Origin: Maylandia zebra
Lineage: Eukaryota; Chordata; Actinopteri; Cichliformes; Cichlidae
Assembly: GCF_041146795.1 (NCBI RefSeq)
Contig: NC_135177.1
Span: forward strand, 19,109,560 to 19,173,559
Direction: 5' to 3'
DNA: 64,000 nt
The notes under the pieces were generated by a model. The model was given only the letters and a program-made list of their open reading frames with translations, had not been told where the DNA came from and did not search any database. Positions 1 through 10,400 of the stretch are shown piece by piece. The position numbers were made by a program, and so were the translations under genes. Numbering within the stretch: position 1 is the first letter of the stretch; every line of letters begins with the position of its first letter.

Positions 1-2085
1 CTCTATGTATGCTGTAGTGTTTGGGGTTGAAGTCTCTATGTATGCTGTAGTGTTTGGGGTTGAAGTCCCTATGTATGCTGTAGTGTTTGGGGTTGAAGTC
101 CCTATGTATGCTGTAGTGTTTGGAGTTGAAGTCTCTATGTATGCTGTAGTGTTTGGGGTTGAAGTCTCTATGTATGCTGTAGTGTTTGGGGTTGAAGTCT
201 CTATGTATGCTGTAGTGTTTGGGGTTGAAGTCCCTATGTATGCTGTAGTGTTTGGGGTTGAAGTCCCTATGTATGCTGTAGTGTTTGGAGTTGAAGTCTC
301 TATGTATGCTGTAGTGTTTGGGGTTGAAGTCTCTATGTATGCTGTAGTGTTTGGGGTTGAAGTCTCTATGTATGCTGTAGTGTTTGGGGTTGAAGTCCCT
401 ATGTATGCTGTAGTGTTTGGGGTTGAAGTCCCTATGTATGCTGTAGTGTTTGGAGTTGAAGTCTCTATGTATGCTGTAGTGTTTGGGGTTGAAGTCTCTA
501 TGTATGCTGTAGTGTTTGGGGTTGAAGTCTCTATGTATGCTGTAGTGTTTGGGGTTGAAGTCCCTATGTATGCTGTAGTGTTTGGGGTTGAAGTCTCTAT
601 GTATGCTGTAGTGTTTGGGGTTGAAATCCCTATGTATGCTGTAGTGTTTGGGGTTGAAGTCTCTATGTATGCTGTAGTGTTTGGGGTTGAAGTCTCTATG
701 TATGCTGTAGTGTTTGGGGTTGAAATCCCTATGTATGCTGTAGTGTTTGGGGTTGAAGTCTCTATGTATGCTGTAGTGTTTGGGGTTGAAGTCCCTATGT
801 ATGCTGTAGTGTTCTGGAGTGAAGTCCCTATGTATGCTGTAGTGTTTGGAGTTGAAGTCCCTATGTATGCTGTAGTGTTTGGGGTTGAAGTCTCTATGTA
901 TGCTGTAGTGTTTGGGGTTGAAGTCTCTATGTATGCTGTAGTGTTTGGGGTTGAAGTCCCTATGTATGCTGTAGTGTTTGGGGTTGAAGTCCCTATGTAT
1001 GCTGTAGTGTTTGGGGTTGAAGTCTCTATGTATGCTGTAGTGTTTGGGGTTGAAGTCTCTATGTATGCTGTAGTGTTTGGGGTTGAAGTCCCTATGTATG
1101 CTGTAGTGTTCTGGAGTGAAGTCCCTATGTATGCTGTAGTGTTTGGGGTTGAAGTCCCTATGTATGCTGTAGTGTTTGGGGTTGAAGTCTCTATGTATGC
1201 TGTAGTGTTTGGGGTTGAAGTCTCTATGTATGCTGTAGTGTTTGGGGTTGAAGTCTCTATGTATGCTCTAGTGTTCTGGGCTGAAGTCCCTATGTATGCT
1301 GTAGTGTTCTGGGCTGAAGTCTCTATGTATGCTCTAGTGTTCTGGAGTGAAGTCCCTATGTGTGCAGTAGTGTTTGGAGTTGAAGTCTCTATGTATGCTG
1401 TAGTGTTTGGGGTTGAAGTCTCTATGTATGCTGTAGTGTTTGGGGTTGAAGTCTCTATGTATGCTGTAGTGTTTGGGGTTGAAGTCTCTATGTATGCTGT
1501 AGTGTTTGGGGTTGAAGTCTCTATGTATGCTGTAGTGTTTGGGGTTGAAGTCTCTATGTATGCTGTAGTGTTTGGAGTTGAAGTCTCTATGTATGCTGTA
1601 GTGTTTGGGGTTGAAGTCTCTATGTATGCTGTAGTGTTTGGGGTTGAAGTCCCTATGTATGCTGTAGTGTTTGGGGTTGAAGTCCCTATGTATGCTGTAG
1701 TGTTCTGGGCTGAAGTCCCTATGTATGCTGTAGTGTTTGGGGTTGAAGTCTCTATGTATGCTGTAGTGTTTGGGGTTGAAGTCTCTATGTATGCTGTAGT
1801 GTTTGGGGTTGAAGTCTCTATGTATGCTGTAGTGTTTGGGGTTGAAGTCTCTATGTATGTTGTAGTGTTTGGGGTTGAAGTCTCTATGTATGCTGTAGTG
1901 TTCTGGAGTGAAGTCCCTATGTATGCTGTAGTGTTTGGGGTTGAAGTCTCTATGTATGTTGTAGTGTTTGGGGTTGAAGTCCCTATGTATGCTGTAGTGT
2001 TCTGGAGTGAAGTCCCTATGTATGCTGTAGTGTTTGGGGTTGAAGTCTCTATGTATGCTGTAGTGTTCTGGGCTGAAGTCTCTTT
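1..2085. repeat. 33-bp coding minisatellite, about 63 copies
   Basis: A 33-bp unit (plus-strand core TATGCTGTAGTGTTTGGGGT) is repeated head to tail from the window edge to about 2085 with very few substitutions and no indels, so the frame is kept. Divergent units follow to about 2180. The unit is a multiple of three, and both strands happen to be open. The plus-strand reading (hydrophobic MYAVVFGVEVS) is the antisense of the mucin repeat. A five-unit (165-bp) higher-order period is visible in positions 1-560. Confidence 0.97.
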
Positions 2086-2393
2086 CTGTATTGTAGTGTT
2101 CTGGGATGAAATCTCTATATGTTCTGTAGTGTTTGGGACTGAAATCCCTGTCTGTGTTGTTGAGATCTGGGCTGAAATTCCTCCCGGGGTTTTTAATATA
2201 GAGTCACCACCTGTAGTTAAATTCACAGTAGTTGCAGGAGGTGGCTGTGTCAAAGATGACATTTCTGTAGTTGTACTTTGGAGATGAGTACTTGATGTAG
2301 GTGACATAAACTCTGTGGTATTTGGTGTTCTCACTCCACCTGCAGCTGTTCCTTCTGTTGTGGTAATGGTGCTTGACTGTTTGGTAGCAGCAG
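1..2393 (-). CDS. Lectin-mucin exon 4: mucin-like Thr-rich repeat exon (partial)
   Basis: The acceptor TTGATTGCAG at 2394 fits the phase-1 end of exon 3 and opens a frame that runs without a stop to the window edge. The first 80 or so residues are Thr/Ser-rich unique sequence (for example KQSSTITTTEG and MSPTSSTHLQSTTTE). From about 2080 downwards the exon is a tandem array with the 11-residue consensus TTAYIETSTPN. Each unit offers five Ser/Thr for O-glycosylation and an N-T-T sequon across the unit junction. Variants change E to G, or TPN to LQN/AQN, but none introduces a stop. This pattern is typical of mucin stalks. Confidence 0.75.
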
Positions 2394-3557
2394 CTGCAAT
2401 CAAATTAATTTGAAGTACATTTGTCTCAATTACAGGTCACTGTCTATTGTGAATGGCAGTGTTGAAAATGATTTCCCTGATGTAAAAGTGAGTAATGAGT
2501 GGACAGATATAGATTGTTGTGTCTTGTGTAATAGAAAACAAAAAGTTATAATATAATTTTGCTGACATAGTAAATACATACAATTTATAAATAAATAACA
2601 CAAACTTACCCCCATGGCAAACAAAATTGAGTTGGTTACTGCAGCTTTGCTTATTCCACTTCCCATTATCTTGAAATACTGCAGCAACACAATCCTGATT
2701 TGGAAGATAGCTGGGCTGAGAAGCTCTCCAGAAACGAAAAGATGAGTTACTTCCATCCGACCATTTCCAGGGATCTTTGAACAGCCCAATCCAGACAGTT
2801 TGTGATGCAGACACGTTGAGCACTGCCATATTCTCTGCTTCAGAGTGTATGCTAACTAGATCAGATGGCAAGCCCCTGCAATGACTCTGAGCATCCCACC
2901 ACGATTTGGACTCATTAACAAAAATGAAATCACCAGTATGTGTCCCTGTAATGTAATTAAATGTATTATTATTAGTATTATTGTTATTATTGATCTCTGA
3001 AATAAATTATTGTAATTTTACTTACCTTGACAAACAAACTTTCTTAGAACTCCACAGGCACTGACAAACCACCCACCAAATTGATCCAATGCTGCACATT
3101 CTTCTTGATTATTCGTTATTACTTCTCCTGATTTCCACTTAAAAAAATCTGTTAATTGACCAGGCAAAGACCAATGCCACATCCACACAGCTCCGATCTC
3201 CAGTCCTATCCAAGTGTTTTCAGTTATATTTGAAGCTAAAGAAACCAGATTATTCATATCTTCTAAGTTGTAAATTGTTGCTAAATCAGTGTACATATCT
3301 CTGCAATAACTCTTGGCTTGTGTGTAGTTCTCAGTGAGAGTAATATGGTGAAAGTCTGAAGATCCCAGTGTGAAAAAGCAAAAAACTGTGGAAGTACAGA
3401 AAAAATATTTCTTTTTCATCATGTTATGTTTAATCAAACGTTATATAGCTAAATTTATATAAATTGTAAATACAAATGTATCATACTAACCTGACAAAAA
3501 AGTCAAATAAGCAGCAGAGGTCCTTTTCATCGTGGTTAGTCTATTGTTTTCAGTCAT
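1..3557 (-). CDS. Lectin-mucin gene: signal peptide, two C-type lectin domains, long Thr-rich repeat region (3' end outside window)
   Basis: Four exons join in frame, every junction in phase 1: 3557-3491, 3385-3026, 2945-2610 and 2393 to beyond position 1. The joined start reads as a signal peptide (MKRTSAAYLTFLS, then VFCFFTLGSS). Two C-type lectin domains (CTLDs) of about 110 residues follow, each with four cysteines and the WIGL core motif. The last exon encodes a Thr/Ser/Pro/Asn-rich repeat region of more than 790 residues that stays open to the window edge. Such a product should be secreted or surface-anchored, with lectin heads on a heavily glycosylated stalk. Neither CTLD shows EPN, QPD or WND calcium/sugar motifs, so sugar binding is doubtful. 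Two Met codons lie near the start (3557 and 3530); the second gives the more typical signal peptide. I do not recognise an orthologue. The architecture is inference from open frames and phases, and the far 3' end is unseen. Confidence 0.78.
2610..2945 (-). CDS. Lectin-mucin exon 3: second C-type lectin domain
   Basis: Acceptor TTACAG at 2946 and donor GTAAGT at 2609. The CTLD contains SHCRGLPSDLVSIHSEAE, VWIGLFKD, WSDGS, DCVAAV, QSCSNQ and FVCHG, the classic spacing of a C-type lectin fold. At the calcium site it has QPS in place of QPD/EPN, and WNK in place of WND. Phase 1 on both sides makes it a symmetrical module that could be duplicated or skipped without breaking the frame. Confidence 0.85.
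3026..3385 (-). CDS. Lectin-mucin exon 2: first C-type lectin domain
   Basis: The acceptor is a pyrimidine tract ending CCACAG and the donor is GTAAGT. The exon encodes the end of the signal peptide, then a CTLD with SYCRD, TWIGLE, EECAALD, SACG and FVCQ, which gives the four core cysteines. The EPN/QPD sugar-specificity loop is not recognisable and there is no WND motif, so calcium-dependent sugar binding is unlikely. An ATG-started reading of this region that begins upstream of 3385 runs through intron sequence. Confidence 0.8.
3491..3557 (-). CDS. Lectin-mucin exon 1: signal peptide start
   Basis: The exon runs from ATG at 3557 and encodes 22 codons plus one base, ending at donor GTTAGT. 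Joined to exon 2 in phase 1 it completes a hydrophobic signal peptide. A second in-frame ATG at 3530 is the better start for a signal sequence. A TATTATAT-like element sits on the minus strand near 3605, about 45 bp upstream of the first ATG, but I cannot tell whether it acts as a TATA box. Confidence 0.7.
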
Positions 3558-4599
3558 GATGACAAACTGCAAAGCAACAAGCCAAAAGATGTTACACATA
3601 TAATACTGCTCACCATATTGCTCTGTTCTGATCAGCTGCTGCTCCTATAAGGTGCAAGCAGTTTCAGGCAGCACAGTGTTTGCAGGAGGAATGCCACCTG
3701 GCTTGTTAACAGCCACCTTCTCACCAACTAACAAAAAGCAAAGCAGTTTTTCAAGTTTATTTTGATTGCCTGCATACTGTAGGCCATATGAGTTTTCTTG
3801 TTTGTTGAGATGAATTTATATGAGAATATTCACCAGGTAGGTCTAGAATGCAGGTGTCAATGTCTAGTTGTTCTAACTGAAATAAAACAAATTTGTTTTG
3901 CTTGTAAAATGTCCTGCAAATGGTACAAAATAAACTGAACCTCAGCTTTTGAGGTTTTAGGAGGCAGTGCAACTAATTCATGAGAACAAAAGTGCAAGTC
4001 ATTCTCCAGCCCAGGAGAAAAAACGTTGGACAAAAATGGTCTTTAGAAGAACAGAACACTGTGTTCAATATTTTGAATAGTGGAAAATATTACTGCACAA
4101 ATAAATCACTGGTGCAAGAACAAGTTGTGCAATACTGTATATACCCCTTCCTTCTGTCAAAGGGAAAACATTCCAACTCTTTTTGTAGGTGTGGCTGTTT
4201 AAAACAGCTTGCTCAGATTCTTAAATAATAGCATGCCATAATTGGGCTACGCGAAAACACACACAGTTTCTGGCTGAATTTACTACTATTTACTTACATT
4301 TTTGTTTACCACTCCCCCTATCATACCCAAAACAATCACTCGCTTGTATTTGTGCAGGTATGAAATGTTCAGTGTTTCTTGAACGCATCACGGATGGCCT
4401 TTTGATGTCGTGTATTTTTGGAGCGTAGTGTGCTGAATTTGATAACAGTATATATTGAGAAGATAGATATTATTTAAACTCAAATACTGCATACAATTGT
4501 GACGCGATAATCGCCAACCAAATTAGCTGTGATTAAATACTAAATCAAGCTGAACCTCTGCAGCGGGGGTGTCATATGACGGTGCTGTTATGGGTGGTC
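3558..4599. other. Divergent intergenic region between lectin-mucin and rxrb
   Basis: The region separates two genes read away from each other. Short ATG-started frames at 3757-3972 (minus) and 3980-4228 (plus) show no family resemblance and no splice context. I see no repeat family, CpG-rich core or RNA gene that I can name. Confidence 0.5.
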
Positions 4600-4735
4600 C
4601 CGTGGGACATTTTGGCTCAAGTCGATTGTAGCACTGAGCCATCATGGCCTGTAAACAACAACAGCTTCTGACCGAAGCAAACTGTGTCTGAGACTCGGCC
4701 TTTATCTAGAAGTGATTCTCAACAATGCTTCGAAG
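4600..4735 (+). promoter_or_regulatory. Candidate rxrb leader exon and promoter-proximal region
   Basis: A GT donor (CGAAG then GTGTGT) at 4735/4736 could close a non-coding first exon that joins the acceptor at 7269. Inside lies a short upstream open frame, ATG at 4644 in a strong context (ATCATGG), 15 codons, stop at 4691. A second ATG at 4725 would run out of frame with the receptor after splicing. This is inference from position and splice-site appearance only; no TATA box is obvious. Confidence 0.3.
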
Positions 4736-5481
4736 GTGTGTCTGGTATGTAATTCCAATCTTCCAACAACCATGAGGTAGTTGTGAACAGTCGCTTCCTT
4801 GGGGTATTACCCCTGAATCTAGCATCGAGCTAATGTTGGCTATATTAGCCGTAAATTAAGCTAACAAGCTAATCTTAGCAAATGCAGGTCGAGCGGATTC
4901 ATTTGCGGACTGTCGATTATTATGCAACATTTTTAGATGCGAAACAAGGTCTGTTTGCTATATCCCAGTTTTACAAAAAACTACAGAAGGTAGTATCACT
5001 TAGACGTGTGAAAACCAAAGCTAATGTTTGCTAATGTTGTTGTATAGCATGGATCTTTGAAGCCGAAGATTTGCAGCTAACGAGCTATCGATAAAGGCAA
5101 ACTCCGACATTGTGTATTTGTCGTAATTAGTTAGGCGTTGTAGTTTTTACAGAATACGGACAATGTATTTGCTTTTTGTTCTAGTAAGGTCTGGTATGTA
5201 CTTAATAGTGACTCGGCGGTAGCGCTGCTGCGTACCTTTAGCAACATTTTGGCAAACATGAAACGCTAACGCACACTGATTAATGTAAGCAAATATTTGT
5301 ACGTACAAACATTACCTGCCACGAGAATTATTTCCCTTTTATTTGTCCAGTTTTTTGAGGAGGGGTGATTTGCTTATTTGTTTGTTTTTTGGGGGGGGAA
5401 GATTTTTGAGTTCAACTTAGCTAAATAAACGGACCTTTTTATGTTCAGTGATTTATGGTTATAGATTTGTACGTGGCCAGC

Positions 5482-5487
5482 TAACTC
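5482..5487 (+). repeat. Target-site duplication, left copy (TAACTC)
   Basis: TAACTC directly abuts the left end of the inverted-repeat element and is matched by the copy at 6870-6875. Confidence 0.75.
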
Positions 5488-6869
5488 TATGGGCAGAAAT
5501 CTGTGCCATCAGAAACTAAATTTGAATTGCTCAGATTGAATCTGAATTGTAACTTGAATAAATGCTTTTGAAAACTGAATTTGAATTAGTCTAATTTGAA
5601 ATTGAATTTATAGTTTGAAAATGATCATCACTAAATTGAAATTGCATTTTATATTTTGAAAATTAATTGATTTGCTTTGAAACGGCATTTTATCCTTTAA
5701 AAATTCAGCTCTCGAATAATTTCAGATTCACTTTTCACCATTCAGTTTTCAGGTCTACAATTCAATTTCAGTTCCAAAATTCAGTTTTTTGAAACTTACA
5801 TCCGGTTCCGGTTCAAGAGCAGATTAATAGAACTACGTTTTACTAGCGGACCCAAAGTGTTACTGACGGGAATCTACAGCGTCTTGAGCTTGTCAAACAT
5901 AGTAATGGAGCAGTATGTTTAAAAAAAAAAAAAAAAAAAATCTAATTAAGCATGCACTCAGTACCCTAAGAATTATTATGGTAGTTAAACACAGTGATAG
6001 TTTTATATCATATTATATCACTTCAAACAGAGGTGATCCAGTAATGCTGCACTAATGAATTAGACTAACTATTCACTTTAGCTAAAGAGTTGGGATGCTG
6101 TGTAAGACATAAATAAAGCTAAAATACAAAGGTTTGGACACCGTTTTGCATGTTTCCCTACTGTAGGGGTCTCTGCAAGCATACAGAGGGGGTACTCTGA
6201 GAGGGTACAAGATGACAACTTTGGAATTCTACTAGAAACAGTCGATCATATTTGTTTGTCAAAGCTGAATCCAGGGCAAACTACGCTAAATTAGCGTTTT
6301 TAGCTAGCAGCTACAATAAGCATAAAAGTTACCTTACGGCAATCATTTGTTAACATGAAGCTTGTTCTTATACATGTAATACATTTATTACCAACCTGAG
6401 AGTTTATCCGCTGGTCATTCGATATGACGAATGACTTCTGAAGTCTTAATTCAGCTCAAGACGCTGTAGATTCCCGTCAGTAACACTTTCGGTCCGCTAG
6501 TAAAACGTAGTTCTATTAATCTGCTCTTTAACCGGAACCGGATGTAAGTTCCAAAAAACTGAATTTTGGAACTGAAATTGAATTGTAGACCTGAAACTGA
6601 ATGGTGAGAAGTGAATCTGAAATTATTCGAGAGCTGAATTTTTAAAGGATAAAATGCAGTTTCAAAGCAAATCAATTCATTTTCAAAATATAAAATTCAA
6701 TTTCAATTTAGTGATGATCATTTTCAAACCATAAATTCAATTTCAAATTAGACTAATTCAAATTCAGTTTTCAAAAGCATTTATTCAAGTTACAATTCAG
6801 ATTCAATCTGAGCAATTCAAATTTAATTTATTCAAATTTAGTTTCTGATGGCACAGATTTCTGCCCATA
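5488..6869. mobile_element. Non-autonomous DNA transposon or foldback element with about 400-bp terminal inverted repeats
   Basis: The left arm (5488-5890) and right arm (6453-6869) are near-perfect reverse complements. They begin TATGGGCAGAAATCTGTGCC and end with the complement of that sequence. The arms flank a spacer of about 560 bp with a poly-A run at 5921-5940 and no coding capacity. TAACTC occurs immediately outside both ends (5482-5487 and 6870-6875), as expected for a 6-bp target-site duplication. The arms are AT-rich with many AATTCA/TGAATT steps. No transposase is present. I cannot assign a superfamily; TA, TTAA and 8-bp families do not fit a 6-bp duplication. Confidence 0.85.
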
Positions 6870-6875
6870 TAACTC
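6870..6875 (+). repeat. Target-site duplication, right copy (TAACTC)
   Basis: TAACTC directly follows the right end of the inverted-repeat element and is identical to the left copy at 5482-5487. Confidence 0.75.
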
Positions 6876-7286
6876 ACTTATGGAAAATTGGTTTCTCTGC
6901 CACTTAATGCAATCGCAGCTATAAGACTTCCACTACTTTATTTCTGAAATGGGAGAAATAATGATGTAATCTTGGCAAACTCTCAACATTTGAGAACTGA
7001 AAGACACCAAATGTGTAATGATTAACAAAATACACCCCCCCCCCCCCCGTTTTTTCCTTTTTTTTTTTTTTTTTTTGAGAAGTTGCAACCAAATCATGTT
7101 TGGCAACTTTAGCTCAAAATAATAATTGTCAAAGTCAGTCTCTGTTATCTTTTAATCAAGATCGATCAGAAAGGTTTTCATAGCTTATTATATTCCTTTT
7201 TTTTATTTTTTTTTATTTTTTTATCACTTTCAGATTGATATCCTTCGAACGGGACGTTTTTCTTTTCAGCGGGCAGCTTACAAGCC

Positions 7287-7427
7287 ATGTCCTCACAGCA
7301 ACCTAACAGCTCAGCCTCCAACAGCCCCACCAGCATCTTAGGATCTCCGTTTTCAGTCATCAGTCCCTCACTTAACTCCCCAGTGGTGCCACACTCTCTG
7401 GGATTTGGACCCATCAGCAACAGTCAG
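7287..7427 (+). CDS. rxrb: rxrb coding exon 1 (A/B domain)
   Basis: The exon follows acceptor TTTTCAG at 7269, so 17 nt of leader precede the ATG. It encodes 47 Ser/Asn/Pro-rich residues starting [14 protein letters not shown] and containing [16 protein letters not shown], a pattern shared by RXR amino ends. The donor is GTAATT, phase 0. Confidence 0.85.
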
Positions 7428-10400
7428 GTAATTCATATGCATGAGGGTGTATGTATTGTACTGATGTCACAGTGCACTTAACTCTTATTTTTAATTTTGT
7501 AGCCTGAGAGCCATGATGCTTGTTTAAACTGGGCCGAATATACACAGCCACTTAAGGTACACTGTAGTGGGGAAAAAACAAACACTTTACTGACTATTTA
7601 CATTACTCCACTTATAGAGGCAGGCATTTTTGAATAATGGCTCCTAACAGAAGGCGTTGTAAGCAAAAATTGTCACAGTTAGTGCTAATAACAAAAGGGC
7701 ATTTGATTATGAAAATATTTCTGTATTTATGTGAAAAAATGAAAATAACTAAGAAATAGTGTCTGTCATAAGCTGTGTAGGATGCACCGCTGGATATTGC
7801 AGAGTAAAAGTTGTTAAATCAGTAGCTGTGACTCTTAGTATTTCGCTGTTCACATGACTTATGCCATATTATGTGGAAAAATCAGAACAACATAAGATAC
7901 CTTAATTAGTAGATATACATGAATAGGTGATGGTGAGAAACTCAAAGTTATAGTGTGAACTCAAAATTTGGAGGTTTTTAGTGTAGCACATGATCAATTT
8001 CATCTAGAAACAGCCATCAGGTTTTTGTCATCCATTTGGGGTATACGTGTTTTTTTTCCCAGTGACCAGAGCTAAATATCCACACTAATTATCCCAGTTT
8101 AAATGCACTCACAAAAGTAAGAATGAGTCTCGTATCAATTTGCCTTCTTGTGGATATAATTTAGATATTTGAAGATATTTTTGAAGGAATAAACAGTGTT
8201 TTTTGTTTTGTTTTTGGGTTTTTTCTTTGCCTAATTTTGACAGCCCTAGCCTCCGGTTATTCAAATTGGTGGAAAATACTGTCTGGCCATTACATACAAA
8301 TAATGACATTGTTACATTGTTTCCCTTGTTTTATTTGGTTGCAATCGTACCCAGATTTCATCGTCAGCGCCTATATCAGGGATGCACTCTGTCAGCAGCT
8401 CAGAAGACATCAAGCCTCCGTTTGGCCTGAGGCCCATGCAGGCTCACAGCCCGGGAATAATGTTGTCTCAGAAACGACTGTGTGTCATCTGTGGGGACCG
8501 CTCTTCTGGTGAGTGAACTTAATCAGCACAAGGTAAAGGACAGAAGTGAAACATCAGCCAACGAATATTTCAACCCATGATAACACTTTCATGTAGTGGA
8601 TCTTACTTATTACGAATGATAGCAAAAAGTTTCCCCAACTCATACATGCAGGTTGATGTTGTCTTCCTTCCAGTCTTCTCATTGGGCCGTAACGTTCGTT
8701 TCCCCCCCCCCCCCCCCCCTTATGTTACAGGCAAGCACTATGGAGTGTACAGCTGTGAGGGTTGCAAAGGTTTCTTTAAACGAACTGTGCGAAAAGACCT
8801 GAGTTACACCTGCAGAGATAACAAAGAGTGCCTGGTTGACAAACGCCAGCGCAATCGCTGCCAGTACTGCCGCTACCAGAAGTGCCTGGCCATGGGAATG
8901 AAGAGGGAAGGTATGCAAAGTATTAGAATATTGCCGTAGAGAGCTTGTTTGGCAGTCAGACGGTTTAGCAACGCGTTTTGTTCTGACTTGTCTTACATGT
9001 AACTGTACCCACAGTGATAAGTCAAAATGTTGTATGTTAGCGGTAAAAAAAAAAAAACTAGCTGTGAATTAAAATTTCATGAAGTTATTAATTATACAGA
9101 GTTAAGCCTAAATAAAACAGTTTAAGTAAATGTGGACTATTGATAACATACATTAGGACAGACAGGTTTGTTGGGGCTGGTGCAACTAACCTGTCTCCAA
9201 TTCAAATCTTTCTCCATCTTTCACTAGCAATCAAACTTGTAAAGGACATAACAGAAGATGGAAAAGTTGAAGGATGGATGAGTATGACATTGAATTCTTG
9301 AGGATACTGTATTTTAATGTCACATGGAGAATTAGAAATTGTTAGAAATGCAAAGTTCATGACATTTGTGTGTGAATTTGACCTGAGAATGATGGAATGA
9401 TGGAGAGTGATGACTGCCAAATGTAGTATGTGGCACGTATGTGGTCTAATAAACAGTAATCCAAGGAGTTCTAATTTTGATTGCTGTTAAGGGCACAGAT
9501 CGGATTCGTATAGCTGCAGTTTTCAGTGTCTGATTGCCTAGTGATAATGGCAGATTATCCCTCAGTGTCAGCATTTTAAGAAGAGTCCTGGCTTGTGTTG
9601 CTTATACTGCTTCAAAATTACTTAAGTTTTAAGTAATATAATACCAATACAACAATTCATAGTCAGTTTTGAAAATTCTGGAAAAATGGGGCGGGAGGAA
9701 GAGCATGTGTGAAAACCTTCAAATTAACTTGCACGGCTGCTTGACTGCTTTAAATAGAGAAAGATTATTTTGAGTTGGTCCAAAACATTTTTTTTGTTTT
9801 TGGGTTCAAAGGCTTGTATTTGTATGTTTATGCTTAGCTTCATTCTTGTGCTACATAAACCACTCTCTACTGAGTGAGCTTCCACTGGTGAACATCCACA
9901 CAGATATTATATAGAGTCGAGTTCTGATTTGACCCTAAGGTTCTGAGCAGAAAACCCTAATTTATTTATAGTTTGAACTTGATTGAACATCTGGTTGTAC
10001 ACATTAATACACAACAGTAGATAATTGTTTCATTTCCACTGTAAATTAGATCCAGTGAACTTGTCTTCATCTTTAAAACATGATGTCTAACCAGATTCTT
10101 TACTTTAGCTTTGAACACTGTGAGTCATATTCTTCAGCATGCACTAAAAACAAATATGTAGCACTGCGTTGTTTAATTTTTGCAATGTGACTAAAAGAAA
10201 ATTAAGCATGTCTCAGACTGATGCTGAAAATCTAGTTCATGCATTTATTATATGTAGGCTGGGCTATTGTTATTCATTATCCTCATCTCACACTAAATAC
10301 TCCCAGAAAGGCCTCAAGTAATTCCAAAACACAGCAGTGTGAGTGCTAACTGGGACTAAAAATATTTCTCTCATATTAGATTTTCTTCATTGCCTTCTTG

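Noticed and set aside
1..2180. CRISPR-like array
   Set aside because: Units are contiguous with no unique spacers, and the context is a vertebrate genome.
5..2287. Plus-strand 760-codon ORF of MYAVVFGVEV(S/P) repeats
   Set aside because: It is the antisense of a mucin-like exon whose minus-strand frame is spliced in phase to two lectin exons. A 33-bp repeat without stops is open on both strands by chance, and the plus-strand product has no splice context, domain or signal.
2430..2789. Alternative minus-strand frame overlapping the second lectin exon
   Set aside because: Out of frame with the conserved CTLD and without lectin motifs.
6451..6675. Minus-strand 74-codon ORF
   Set aside because: Lies wholly inside an arm of the inverted-repeat element; low-complexity AT-rich translation.
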